Source: Rhizobium mongolense USDA 1844
Lineage (GTDB): Bacteria; Pseudomonadota; Alphaproteobacteria; Rhizobiales; Rhizobiaceae
Direction: 5' to 3'
Assembly (NCBI RefSeq): GCF_000419765.1
Contig: NZ_ATTQ01000014.1
Location: 85,910-149,909 of the forward strand
DNA: 64,000 nucleotides
Under the pieces are notes generated by a model that searched no databases, had not been told where the DNA came from, and saw only the letters and a program-made list of their open reading frames with translations. Shown piece after piece: positions 46,206 through 54,758 of this stretch. Positions within the stretch are counted from its first letter, which is position 1. Every line of letters begins with the position of its first letter. Position numbers and translations under genes: made by a program.

Positions 46206-47645
46206 ATGTCCGACGCCATCTCTTTTCTCGCTCCGCGCGCCGATGTGCTCGCCCGCCGCCGCCAGATCGTCGGCGATCTCGTCGACTTGCTGCCGCCCGA
46301 ATGTCTCATTCACGAGGCGCGAGAACTCGTGCCCTTCGAAACAGACGCCTTCGTTGCCTATCGCCGGGTGCCGCTTGCCGTCGCATTGCCAAGCACCACC
46401 GCCGAAGTCGCAGCCGTGATGAAATATTGTCATCGCTACGGCATTCCGATCGTGCCGCGCGGGGCGGGCACGTCGCTCTCAGGCGGCGCCATCCCGCAGG
46501 AGGATGCGGTCGTGATCGGCCTTTCGAAGATGAACCGCATTCTGGAGATCGATTATCAAAACCGGGCAGCCGTCGTCCAGGCGGGCGTCACGAACCTCAA
46601 CATCTCCGAATCCGTCTCCGTGGATGGTTTCTTCTACGCACCCGATCCCAGCTCGCAGCTGGCCTGCACCATCGGCGGCAATATCGGCATGAATTCCGGC
46701 GGTGCGCACTGCCTGAAATACGGCGTCACGACCAACAACCTGCTCGGCGTGAAGATGGTGCTGACGGATGGGACGGTGATCGAGCTCGGCGGCAAGGCGC
46801 TGGATTCGGGAGGCTACGACTTGCTGGGTCTGGTCTGCGGCCACGAGGGACAGCTCGGCATCGTCACCGAAGCGACGGTCCGCCTGATCGCAAAGCCCGA
46901 GGGTGCGCGGCCCGTGCTCTTCGGCTTCGACAGTTCCGAGGAAGCCGGCTCCTGCGTCGCCGATATCATCGCGGCGGGCATCATTCCCGTGGCGATCGAG
47001 TTCATGGATAAGCCGGCGATCGAGATATGCGAGGCCTTTGCCCATGCGGGATACCCGCTCGATGCCGGTGCGCTGCTGATTGTCGAGGTCGAAGGCTCCG
47101 AGACGGAGATGGACGGCATCCTGAAAAACATCGTCGAGATCGCCCGCCGTCATGGCGTAAGATCCATTCGCGAGAGCCAGTCGGCGACGGAGGCGGCACA
47201 GATATGGAAAGGCCGCAAATCCGCATTCGGGGCCACGGGGCGGATTGCGGACTATATCTGCATGGACGGGACGGTGCCGCTCAGCCAGCTTTCCTATGTG
47301 TTGAAAAAGACGTCGGAGATCGTCGATCGCTACGGCCTGCGCGTCGCGAACGTCTTTCACGCCGGCGACGGCAACATGCACCCGTTGATCCTTTTCAATG
47401 CCAACGATCCGGAGGACGCAGCGCGAGCCGAGGCCGCCGGCAACGACATCCTGAAGCTCTGCGTCGATGCCGGCGGCTGTCTCACCGGCGAACATGGCGT
47501 CGGTATCGAGAAGCGCGACCTGATGCGGCATCAATTTTCCGACGTGGATCTCGCTCAGCAGATGGCGGTGCGTTCCGCCTTCGATCCGGGCTGGCTGCTC
47601 AATCCGTCCAAGGTCTTCCCGCTTGATGGGCGCGCCGCCGTATGA
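46206..47645 (+). CDS. glcD: Glycolate oxidase subunit GlcD (FAD-linked)
   Basis: This 479-residue protein oxidises glycolate to glyoxylate with GlcE and GlcF. It has the FAD-binding PCMH domain (VPLAVALPSTTAEVAAVMKY, GIPIVPRGAGTSLSGGAIP, FFYAPDPSSQLACTIGGNIG) and a C-terminal FAD-linked oxidase domain with NVFHAGDGNMHPLILF and GEHGVGIEKRDLM. Start ATG 46206 has GAAGGAAG upstream. It overlaps glcE by four bases (ATGA). Confidence 0.95.
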   Translation: MSDAISFLAPRADVLARRRQIVGDLVDLLPPECLIHEARELVPFETDAFVAYRRVPLAVALPSTTAEVAAVMKYCHRYGIPIVPRGAGTSLSGGAIPQEDAVVIGLSKMNRILEIDYQNRAAVVQAGVTNLNISESVSVDGFFYAPDPSSQLACTIGGNIGMNSGGAHCLKYGVTTNNLLGVKMVLTDGTVIELGGKALDSGGYDLLGLVCGHEGQLGIVTEATVRLIAKPEGARPVLFGFDSSEEAGSCVADIIAAGIIPVAIEFMDKPAIEICEAFAHAGYPLDAGALLIVEVEGSETEMDGILKNIVEIARRHGVRSIRESQSATEAAQIWKGRKSAFGATGRIADYICMDGTVPLSQLSYVLKKTSEIVDRYGLRVANVFHAGDGNMHPLILFNANDPEDAARAEAAGNDILKLCVDAGGCLTGEHGVGIEKRDLMRHQFSDVDLAQQMAVRSAFDPGWLLNPSKVFPLDGRAAV

Positions 47646-48841
47646 CCGATTTCCTGCCGGAGACGGAAGAGGCCGCGGCCTCGATCATTCGTGAACACGC
47701 GGCCGCGGGTTGGGCGCTTGCCATATGTGGCGGCAACACCCGCTCGGGCTTCGGCAATGCTGTGGCGACGAAGGACCGGTTGCGTTCGACCGGTCTGACC
47801 GGCATCGTCTCGTACAATCCCGGCGAGATGGTCATGACCGCGCGCGCCGGAACACCGCTTGCAGAGGTCGAGGCGGCGCTTGCGGAAAACGGGCAGATGC
47901 TGGCTTTCGAGCCGATGGACCACCGCCCGGTCATGGGCACGTCCGGCGAGCCGACCATCGGCGGCGTCTTTGCCGCCAACGTCTCCGGTCCTCGCCGCTT
48001 CGTAGCAGGCGCGGCACGCGACAGCCTGCTCGGCATCCGCTTCGTCAACGGCAGGGGCGAGATCGTCAAGGCGGGCGGGCGGGTGATGAAGAATGTCACC
48101 GGCCTCGATCTCGTCAAGCTTCTCGCCGGTTCGCACGGCACGCTCGGCTTGCTGACGGAAGTCACCTTCCGCGTGCCGCCGCGGCCGAAAACGGAAGAGA
48201 CGATCGTCGTATCCGGCCTCAATGATGCAGAAGCAGCCGCTGCGATGGCCGCGGCGATGGCACAGCCGGTCGAGGTCTCAGGTGCGGCCCACCTTCCCTT
48301 GACCGTCACCTGGAAATGCCTCGGCGGCAAGCTACCGGAGGGCGAGACGACCGTTCTCAGGATCGAAGGTCTGCCTGGCTCCGTCGAAGCGCGTGCTGAA
48401 AAGCTGGCGTCGGCGATGTCGGCCTTCGGCACGGTCGCGAGATTGGTCGAACCCGCCAGCCGCCAGCTCTGGCGCGAAATACGCGATGTGCTTCCTTATG
48501 TCGATGGAACGGTTCGCCCGGTCTGGCGCATCTCCGTCGCTCCGACCATCGGCCACCAGCTCGTCGCCGCCCTCCGCCTCGAAGCCGGCGTCGATGCATT
48601 CTACGATTGGCAAGGCGGCCTAGTCTGGATGCGGATGGAGGCCGATCCGGAGTCGCAGCTCATCGGCCGTTTCATCAAGGCGCTGGGCGGCGGCCACGCC
48701 ACGCTGATCCGGGCAACTGACGCGGCGCGCGCTGCCGTATCGGCGTTCCAGCCGCAGCCCGAAGCCGTGGCGCAGCTGTCGGCGCGGGTAAAGGAGAAAT
48801 TCGATCCGGCGGGAATACTCAATCAGGGAAAGATGGGGTGA
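47642..48841 (+). CDS. glcE: Glycolate oxidase subunit GlcE
   Basis: This 399-residue FAD-binding protein is a shortened relative of GlcD. It carries PCMH-type features: WALAICGGNTRSGFG, NPGEMVMTARAGTPLAEVE, GEPTIGGVFAANVSGPRRF and GAARDSLLGIRFVNGRGE. It is an electron-transfer or structural subunit of glycolate oxidase. Its start overlaps glcD in an ATGA junction. The next gene, glcF, is separated by a RIME-like repeat of about 200 bases. Confidence 0.93.
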   Translation: MTDFLPETEEAAASIIREHAAAGWALAICGGNTRSGFGNAVATKDRLRSTGLTGIVSYNPGEMVMTARAGTPLAEVEAALAENGQMLAFEPMDHRPVMGTSGEPTIGGVFAANVSGPRRFVAGAARDSLLGIRFVNGRGEIVKAGGRVMKNVTGLDLVKLLAGSHGTLGLLTEVTFRVPPRPKTEETIVVSGLNDAEAAAAMAAAMAQPVEVSGAAHLPLTVTWKCLGGKLPEGETTVLRIEGLPGSVEARAEKLASAMSAFGTVARLVEPASRQLWREIRDVLPYVDGTVRPVWRISVAPTIGHQLVAALRLEAGVDAFYDWQGGLVWMRMEADPESQLIGRFIKALGGGHATLIRATDAARAAVSAFQPQPEAVAQLSARVKEKFDPAGILNQGKMG

Positions 48842-48890
48842 TATGATGGTCGTTATCCGCTTGTGGCAGCACCCCTTTGTGCCTCGACGG

Positions 48891-49026
48891 GACATCTTCC
48901 CCGCAAGGTGGGAGATTGGCAATGCATCTCGTGCGCTCTTTCCACTCTGGTCTAACTTCGACGGCAAGGCCGTCTCATCCGATCTTCCCCGTTGTGGGGG
49001 AGATGTCTGGAAGGACACAGGGGGGG
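48891..49026. repeat. RIME-like rhizobial intergenic palindrome between glcE and glcF
   Basis: The stretch contains two GATC/ACATCTTCCCC-N-GGGGGAGAT type palindromes: GACATCTTCCCCGCAAGGTGG and, downstream, GATCTTCCCCGTTGTGGGGG with AGATGTCTGGAAGGACACAG. These are typical of rhizobial intergenic mosaic elements. It separates two cistrons of one operon and probably forms strong RNA hairpins. Confidence 0.7.
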
Positions 49027-49054
49027 ATGCCTCCCCACGGCCGGGAGTTGCCTG

Positions 49055-50365
49055 ATGCAAACCAACTTCACCGCCGAGCAGCTAACCGATCCGCACGTCG
49101 CCGCATCCGAGAAGATTCTGCGCAAATGCGTGCATTGCGGTTTCTGTACCGCGACCTGTCCCACCTATGTGACGCTCGGCAACGAGCTCGACAGCCCGCG
49201 CGGCCGCATTTATCTCATCAAGGATATGCTGGAAAACGGCCGGGCCGCGGATGGCAAAGTGGTTACACATATCGACCGCTGTCTCTCCTGCCTGGCCTGC
49301 GTGACGACATGTCCCTCCGGCGTCGACTACATGCATTTGGTCGATCATGCCCGGGCCCACATCGAAAAGACCTATAAACGTCCTTTCATGAACCGGTTCA
49401 CGCGCGCCATCCTGGCGGCGGTACTGCCCTATCCGGGCCGCTTCCGCCTGGCGTTGAGGCTTGCGAAAATCGGTAGGCCGCTTCAGGGCCTGATGCGTGC
49501 GCCGGCCTTGAAGCCCTTTGCCGCGATGCTGGCACTTGCGCCGAAACATATTCCGGCGCCGTCGCCGTTCTCGCTGCCGGCGGTCCATGCTGCGAAGGCG
49601 GAAAAGCGCGGCCGGGTCGCAATTCTGACGGGCTGCGCTCAGCCGGTCCTCGATCCCGCGATCAACGAGGCGGCGATTAGGCTTTTGACCCGCCTCGGCA
49701 TCGAGGTCGTAGCGCCCGCCGGCGAGGTCTGCTGCGGCTCGCTGGTGCATCACATGGGCCGCGAGGAGGAGGCGCTTGCAAGCGCACGGGCAAACGTCGA
49801 TGTGTGGACGCGCGAGATCGAGAAGGGTGGTCTGGACGCGATCATCATCACCGCCTCCGGCTGCGGCACCACGATCAAGGATTACGGCCATATGCTCCGT
49901 CTTGATCCTGCCTATTCAGAAAAGGCGGCAGGCGTGGCGGCATTGGCGAAGGACATAACGGAATTCCTGGCATCGCTCGACCTGCCTGCCAATGTGCCGA
50001 AGGGCCTGACGGTCACCTATCATTCTGCCTGCTCGATGCAGCACGGCCAAAAGATCACCATGGCGCCGAAACAGCTTCTGAAGGCGGCCGGCTTCACGGT
50101 GCGCGATCCGGCGGAAGGCCATCTCTGTTGCGGTTCGGCTGGAACCTACAACATCATGCAGCCGGATATCTCCGCGGCGCTGAAGGTGCGCAAGGTGAAG
50201 AACATTGAGGCGACGAAGCCGGATGTGATTGCGACCGGAAACATCGGCTGCATCACGCAGATCGCGACCGGCACAGCGATCCCGATTCTGCATACGATTG
50301 AGCTGCTTGATTGGGCCTATGGCGGCGATATACCGCAAAAATTAAGAGGTTTTCCGCTAGCGTGA
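49055..50365 (+). CDS. glcF: Glycolate oxidase iron-sulfur subunit GlcF
   Basis: This 436-residue protein has two 4Fe-4S motifs near the N-terminus (CVHCGFCTATCP and CLSCLACVTTCP). It also has two cysteine-rich CCG domains (GEVCCGSLVHHMG; HLCCGSAGTYNIMQ) of the heterodisulfide-reductase type. It passes electrons from the flavin subunits to the respiratory chain at the membrane. Start ATG 49055 has GGGAG upstream; the open frame reaches 48992 but there it translates the repeat. It ends the glcDEF unit. Confidence 0.95.
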   Translation: MQTNFTAEQLTDPHVAASEKILRKCVHCGFCTATCPTYVTLGNELDSPRGRIYLIKDMLENGRAADGKVVTHIDRCLSCLACVTTCPSGVDYMHLVDHARAHIEKTYKRPFMNRFTRAILAAVLPYPGRFRLALRLAKIGRPLQGLMRAPALKPFAAMLALAPKHIPAPSPFSLPAVHAAKAEKRGRVAILTGCAQPVLDPAINEAAIRLLTRLGIEVVAPAGEVCCGSLVHHMGREEEALASARANVDVWTREIEKGGLDAIIITASGCGTTIKDYGHMLRLDPAYSEKAAGVAALAKDITEFLASLDLPANVPKGLTVTYHSACSMQHGQKITMAPKQLLKAAGFTVRDPAEGHLCCGSAGTYNIMQPDISAALKVRKVKNIEATKPDVIATGNIGCITQIATGTAIPILHTIELLDWAYGGDIPQKLRGFPLA

Positions 50366-50403
50366 GTCGGGCCGGTTTTCGGCCGGTCACGGAGTTCAGC
50401 GCT

Positions 50404-50832
50404 ATGAGGCGTACAATCATATTGCTTGCAGGTCTGCTTGGCGCGGCAGGGGCCGCTCACGCCGACAGCCGTTTCTTCTGCTCAACGGACGATAATAGCG
50501 CGCGCTTCACGATCGAAAGCGGCTTTCAGGACGAGGCCGGCCACAGGCTCAATCATTTCCGCGGCGCCCTGATCGTCAAGAACAACTCGGTTCCCGAGGC
50601 CTTCAGGAAACGCGTGTTCGATTCCAGCAAACTCACGAACCGCTGGTCGCATGATGGTGAACTCCGCCTCGAAATTTTCGATGATGGCAGCGAAGACGCC
50701 GACCAGTCACTGAGCCTCGTCATTCTGGCCGAAGGCCGGGGAAAGAATTTTTCGGGCACCTACGGACTGATGGTCAGCGATGACGGAAAGCCGTTCACCG
50801 CCAGCGGCAAGGTCAGCTGCGGCTCCAAGTGA
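50404..50832 (+). CDS. Secreted hypothetical protein after glcF
   Basis: From ATG 50404 the protein has 142 residues with a signal peptide (MRRTIILLAGLLGAAGAAHA). The mature part is a small beta-rich domain with two cysteines (FFCSTDD and KVSCGSK) that could form a disulfide. No family is recognised. It lies 38 bases after glcF and may be read through from it. Confidence 0.7.
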   Translation: MRRTIILLAGLLGAAGAAHADSRFFCSTDDNSARFTIESGFQDEAGHRLNHFRGALIVKNNSVPEAFRKRVFDSSKLTNRWSHDGELRLEIFDDGSEDADQSLSLVILAEGRGKNFSGTYGLMVSDDGKPFTASGKVSCGSK

Positions 50833-50880
50833 GCCGCACGGCTTGAACGGGCCGCAACAATCTTGCCTGACGTCAATATG

Positions 50881-50903
50881 AAAAGGGCGGCACAAGGCCG
50901 CCC
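50881..50903 (-). terminator. Rho-independent terminator of the L,D-transpeptidase gene
   Basis: On the minus strand GGGCGGC and GCCGCCC form a 7-base stem with a 5-base loop followed by TTTT. It lies 27 bases after the stop codon of the transpeptidase gene. Confidence 0.75.
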
Positions 50904-50929
50904 GTCGCGATCAAGTAATCAGCAACGTA

Positions 50930-51601
50930 TCAGCCGCCGCCGAAGATGGTGCGCAGCACGTCGATGCCCCTGTCCTGGAAGGCGATGTTGCCTTGCTTGT
51001 CGCCGGGGCCGATGACGATCACCTTCGTGCCGACCGGCGCGCGCGAATAGAGATGGATGACGTCATTATTCATCATTCGGATGCAGCCGGAAGACATGTT
51101 GAGGCCGATCGTCCAGGGCTGATTGGTGCCGTGGATGCGGAAAATGGTGTCGCGTCCGCCCTTGTAGAGATACATGGCGCGTGCGCCGAGCGGATTGTCC
51201 TCGCCGCCCTCCTGAAAGGCGGGAATAATATGACCCTTGCGGGCTTCGCGGACGCGCATCTCGGCCGGTGGCGTCCAGCTCGGCCATTCCGCCTTGCGGC
51301 CGACCTTGACGACGCCCGACCAGCCGAAGCCATCACGGCCGACACCGATGCCGTAGCGCGTGGCGCGGTTCTTCGATTCGACGAAGTAAAGATACTTGTT
51401 GTTGGTATCGACGATGATCGTCCCCGGTGCTTCGTCGGTCACGAGCCGCACGAGTTTGCGCTTATACTGCGGCTTGACGAACTTCGACTGCGCGACGCGG
51501 ACGACCGGCGCAGCATCGTGCGCTGGTTGGGCAACGGCGGGCATTATTGCGACGGAAAACGCAATGCCGGCGGCCACAAGGCCGGAGGCGACTTTCAGCA
51601 T
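50930..51601 (-). CDS. L,D-transpeptidase (YkuD domain)
   Basis: This is a 223-residue periplasmic protein with a signal peptide ending near AVAQPA. The YkuD domain starts at PGTIIVDTNNKYLYFVESKN. The catalytic motif is visible as FRIHGTNQPWTIG with SSGCIRMMN (nucleophile Cys). It should form 3-3 peptidoglycan crosslinks or attach proteins to peptidoglycan. A paralogue lies immediately downstream of its upstream region at 51738-52472, on the same strand. Confidence 0.92.
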   Translation of the reverse strand: MLKVASGLVAAGIAFSVAIMPAVAQPAHDAAPVVRVAQSKFVKPQYKRKLVRLVTDEAPGTIIVDTNNKYLYFVESKNRATRYGIGVGRDGFGWSGVVKVGRKAEWPSWTPPAEMRVREARKGHIIPAFQEGGEDNPLGARAMYLYKGGRDTIFRIHGTNQPWTIGLNMSSGCIRMMNNDVIHLYSRAPVGTKVIVIGPGDKQGNIAFQDRGIDVLRTIFGGG

Positions 51602-51628
51602 GATTGATTCCCCTCAAAAGCAAGATCG

Positions 51629-51653
51629 GGCTGAAGCTACCTGAACTTCAGCC
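51629..51653. other. Perfect 8-base hairpin between the two transpeptidase genes
   Basis: GGCTGAAG and CTTCAGCC flank a nine-base loop between the transpeptidase genes. It may end the upstream transcript or lie in the downstream gene's leader; no strong T run follows. Confidence 0.35.
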
Positions 51654-51737
51654 TGATTCAAGATCAGTTGCCGCCGCCATTGCACTTTTCGAGTATGCTG
51701 GCGGGATGTTCTTGCAGAGCGCAACTAAATCCGGGTG

Positions 51738-52472
51738 TTACATGACGATAACCCGCGTGCCCACGTTGACGCGTTCGTAAAGGTCGACAACGTCTTCGTT
51801 GCGCAGGCGGATGCAGCCGGACGAGACGGCGCTGCCGATCGTCCAGGGTGCGTTGGTGCCGTGGATGCGGTAGAGCGTCGAGCCGAGATACATGGCGCGT
51901 GCGCCGAGCGGGTTCTCCGGGCCGCCATCCATGCGCGCAGGCAGATAATGGCCCTTCGCGGCTTCGCGGCTGATCATGTCGGAAGGCGGCGTCCAAGCCG
52001 GCCATTCCGACTTACGGGTGATCTTGTGCGCGCCGGCCCACTCGAAGCCCGGCTTGCCGACGCCGACGCCATATCGCCGGGCCTTGCCATTTGCCATCAC
52101 GAGATAGAGAAAGCGGTTATTGGTGTCGATGACGATCGTGCCCGGCCTTTCCTTGGTTTCGTAGTCGACCATCTGCGGCAGATATTGCGGCTCGATCTGA
52201 TGGCGGATCACCGGTACTCCGGGACGAACGGCCGCAACCTGCTGCACGGCCGGTGCCCGGCGGAAGAACCGGCGCTGGAAGAAGCCGCGCTGCTGCACGG
52301 CCGGGCGCTGATAGACGACGGGACGAACGGCGCCACCGAGCTGGTTGAGCCACGGCGCGGTGAGGTCGGGGCTGAGAACGACCGGCGGGCGGCTCGCATA
52401 ACGATCGTCGCCGAGCGCCGGCGAGACAAGAAGGCCGATCAGGCCGGCGGCAATCAAGACGGATTTCATCAT
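51738..52472 (-). CDS. L,D-transpeptidase (YkuD domain), second copy
   Basis: This is a 244-residue protein (or 243 from the second Met) with a signal peptide (MKSVLIAAGLIGLLVSPALG). A Gln/Arg/Pro-rich linker (about 50-75) follows, then the YkuD domain from PGTIVIDTNNRFLYLVMANG. The motif YRIHGTNAPWTIG with SSGCIRLRN holds the catalytic Cys. It is clearly homologous to the neighbour at 50930, so this is a tandem duplication with different linkers. It works in peptidoglycan crosslinking in the periplasm. Confidence 0.92.
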   Translation of the reverse strand: MMKSVLIAAGLIGLLVSPALGDDRYASRPPVVLSPDLTAPWLNQLGGAVRPVVYQRPAVQQRGFFQRRFFRRAPAVQQVAAVRPGVPVIRHQIEPQYLPQMVDYETKERPGTIVIDTNNRFLYLVMANGKARRYGVGVGKPGFEWAGAHKITRKSEWPAWTPPSDMISREAAKGHYLPARMDGGPENPLGARAMYLGSTLYRIHGTNAPWTIGSAVSSGCIRLRNEDVVDLYERVNVGTRVIVM

Positions 52473-52683
52473 CGGACGGACTCTCTACAAATGACCGAGA
52501 ATGCAATGAGGGCGGCATTTCTGCCTGAGAGAATGCTGCCATCATCCCGCCACCGAATGGTAAAGATCGATTCATTAAAAGCCGGCCTCGGCAATAAACT
52601 TTTCGTCAGGGTTACTCTTCGGTTTGGAAACAAGGTTTCTAAATGGTAAAGCCGAATTCTGAGCGCAGGAACGGCGGAGAAGA

Positions 52684-53313
52684 ATGAGCGAATCGGGTAT
52701 CATCACCGGCGACGACGGCAAGAGCCGCTGCCATTGGCACGCGAATCTCCCCGACTACCTGCGCTATCACGACGAGGAATGGGGCCGGCCGGTCACCGAC
52801 GATGTCCGCCTCTTCGAGAAAATCTGCCTCGAGGGTTTTCAGTCCGGCCTCTCCTGGCTGACGATCTTGCGCAAGCGCGAGAATTTCCGCGTCGCCTTTG
52901 CGGGCTTCGATTTCGAAAAGATTGCGCTCTTCGACGAGCGGGATGTCGAGCGCTGCCTTGCCAATCCCGGCATCGTCCGCCATCGCGGCAAGATCGCCTC
53001 GACAATCAACAATGCACGGCACGCGATCGCTTTGAGGGCCGAATTCGGCTCGCTCGCGCATTATTTCTGGAGCTATGAGCCGCAACTCCACGAACGTCCG
53101 GCCCTCGTCGACCGCCAGCATGTTGCCGCCAATCCGACGACGCCGGTTTCGGTAAGGATATCGAAGGATTTGAAGAAGCGCGGCTGGACCTTTGTCGGTC
53201 CGACCACAGTTTATGCCTTCATGCAGGCAATGGGTCTCGTCAACGATCATATCGAAGGCTGCTTCTGCCGTGCCGAAGTGGAGGCGATGCGCGCGGCATT
53301 GGTACGCCCGTGA
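52684..53313 (+). CDS. tag: DNA-3-methyladenine glycosylase I
   Basis: This 209-residue cytoplasmic enzyme removes 3-methyladenine from alkylated DNA. Features are CHWHANLPDYLRYHDEEWG (zinc ligands and base-binding), FEKICLEGFQSGLSWLTIL, RKRENFRVAFAGFD, NPGIVRHRGKI, and the C-terminal HIEGCFCR with zinc ligands. The length is normal. The next gene starts inside its stop codon region with GTGA. Confidence 0.95.
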   Translation: MSESGIITGDDGKSRCHWHANLPDYLRYHDEEWGRPVTDDVRLFEKICLEGFQSGLSWLTILRKRENFRVAFAGFDFEKIALFDERDVERCLANPGIVRHRGKIASTINNARHAIALRAEFGSLAHYFWSYEPQLHERPALVDRQHVAANPTTPVSVRISKDLKKRGWTFVGPTTVYAFMQAMGLVNDHIEGCFCRAEVEAMRAALVRP

Positions 53314-53813
53314 AAGTGTGGGTCGGAACCGTTGCGGCAGTCCTGTTGTCCACCACGGCGACATTTGCTCAGGCGCCGCAACTCGACCCTGGCGAAAAGC
53401 TCGAGAAGTTGCAGTTTCCGGCCGTTACCATGCAGATCAAAGGCTGGACCAAGTTCGGCAACAGCGATGTCTATACTCTGCCGGTGCGCGCTGGTCAGCG
53501 CGTGAAGATCAGCTTCACGACCAAGAGCCAATTCGCCTTTCTTGCGATCTTCGACCTTTCGAAGACGGATGACGAAGCTTTCTTCGGTACGGACGAGGAT
53601 GGCACGACCCTTGATGTGACCGTAAAGGAAAACACCACGTGGTTTCTGCGGCCGTATTATTCCAAGGTCTCGCCTCGCCGTGGCCTCGGGGCGCCTTATA
53701 CGCTGCTCGTCGAGCCGCAGCCAGTCGGCGAGCCGCAGCCCGCCACACCGCAAGAGCCGGAGCGCCCTTCACTCTTTCCGCCGGCACCCTCGAAATCCGG
53801 CACCGGCGAATAG
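53310..53813 (+). CDS. Secreted hypothetical protein coupled to tag
   Basis: This 167-residue protein starts at a GTG overlapping the tag stop. It has a signal peptide (MKVWVGTVAAVLLSTTATFA) and one beta-rich domain (FTTKSQFAFLAIFDLSKTDD) reminiscent of pre-peptidase C-terminal type domains, then a Pro/Glu-rich tail. No function is assigned. The overlap implies co-translation with tag. Confidence 0.72.
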   Translation: MKVWVGTVAAVLLSTTATFAQAPQLDPGEKLEKLQFPAVTMQIKGWTKFGNSDVYTLPVRAGQRVKISFTTKSQFAFLAIFDLSKTDDEAFFGTDEDGTTLDVTVKENTTWFLRPYYSKVSPRRGLGAPYTLLVEPQPVGEPQPATPQEPERPSLFPPAPSKSGTGE

Positions 53814-53814
53814 G

Positions 53815-54519
53815 TCAAGATAGTCCGCCGAGCAAGCTGCCAAGCTCGCCAAGGTGGGCGATCTTGCGAAAGCGCGGCGCATCCTTCGGTTCGTCGACGT
53901 GCTCCAGAACCCAGGTCAGTTCATGCGGCACGAAGACGCCGTAGCTTCCGGCGGCAATCGCCGGCACGATGTCGGATTTCAGTGAATTGCCGACCATCAT
54001 CGCCCGCTCCGGACCATCGCCGACCTTCGAGAAAACCCGGCGATAGGTGACTGCGGTCTTCTCCGAGACGATCTCGACGGCATCGAAGAAATCGCCGAGG
54101 CCCGATTGTGCGAGCTTGCGTTCCTGGTCGAACAGGTCGCCTTTTGTGATCAGCACGAGCAGGTAATTTCCAGACAACGCTTCAAGCGTCTCGCGCACAT
54201 GCGGCATGGTCTCGACCGGATGGGACAGAAGATCGCGGCCCGTATCGAGAATTTGGGCAATCACGCTCGTTGGCACCTTGCCTTCGGTGATTTCGATCGC
54301 CGTCTCGATCATCGACAGCGTGAAGCCCTTTATGCCGAAGCCATAGTGGCTGAGATTACGCTTCTCGGCCTCCAGCAGGCGCTCCGAAATCTTCGGACCC
54401 TCGGCGAAATCGGCGAGCAATTCCCGGAAGTGCTCTTCGGTCAGCCGGTAGTATTGTTCGTTCTGCCAGAGCGTATCATCGGCATCGAAGCCGATTGTCG
54501 TCAGCGCATGTGTGCTCAT
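53815..54519 (-). CDS. HAD superfamily hydrolase
   Basis: From ATG 54519 (AGGAGCTTGAG upstream) the protein has 234 residues. HAD motifs are GFDADDTLWQNE (nucleophile Asp and acid/base Asp), LLVLITKGD (motif II), and MVGNSLKSDIVPAIAAG (motif IV). An all-helical cap lies between. It is likely a phosphatase or dehalogenase-like enzyme, substrate unknown. The open frame extends to 54744 but the extra part is non-protein-like. Confidence 0.88.
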   Translation of the reverse strand: MSTHALTTIGFDADDTLWQNEQYYRLTEEHFRELLADFAEGPKISERLLEAEKRNLSHYGFGIKGFTLSMIETAIEITEGKVPTSVIAQILDTGRDLLSHPVETMPHVRETLEALSGNYLLVLITKGDLFDQERKLAQSGLGDFFDAVEIVSEKTAVTYRRVFSKVGDGPERAMMVGNSLKSDIVPAIAAGSYGVFVPHELTWVLEHVDEPKDAPRFRKIAHLGELGSLLGGLS

Positions 54520-54758
54520 CTCAAGCTCCTGCAATCCATGAAGCAATCTATTGAGCGGCCGCGTCGAGACAAGGGCTTTTGCTTTTTCGTCGCAGCACGT
54601 GGCAGCGGCGTTGAAAAGCAGAGGATCGGCATTAGGTAAATATTGCCTACCCTGCAGCCAGCCCCGGCTGTGCCTGACACGTGCAGGCCAATAATCAAAA
54701 AATAGCGTTCCAGCAGTCCACAGGCGGCCGCTTGCGGCCGACACAAGGAAATTTCTCC

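Noticed and set aside
46479..47534. 351-residue minus-strand frame over glcD
   Set aside because: Antisense shadow of GlcD in GC-rich DNA.
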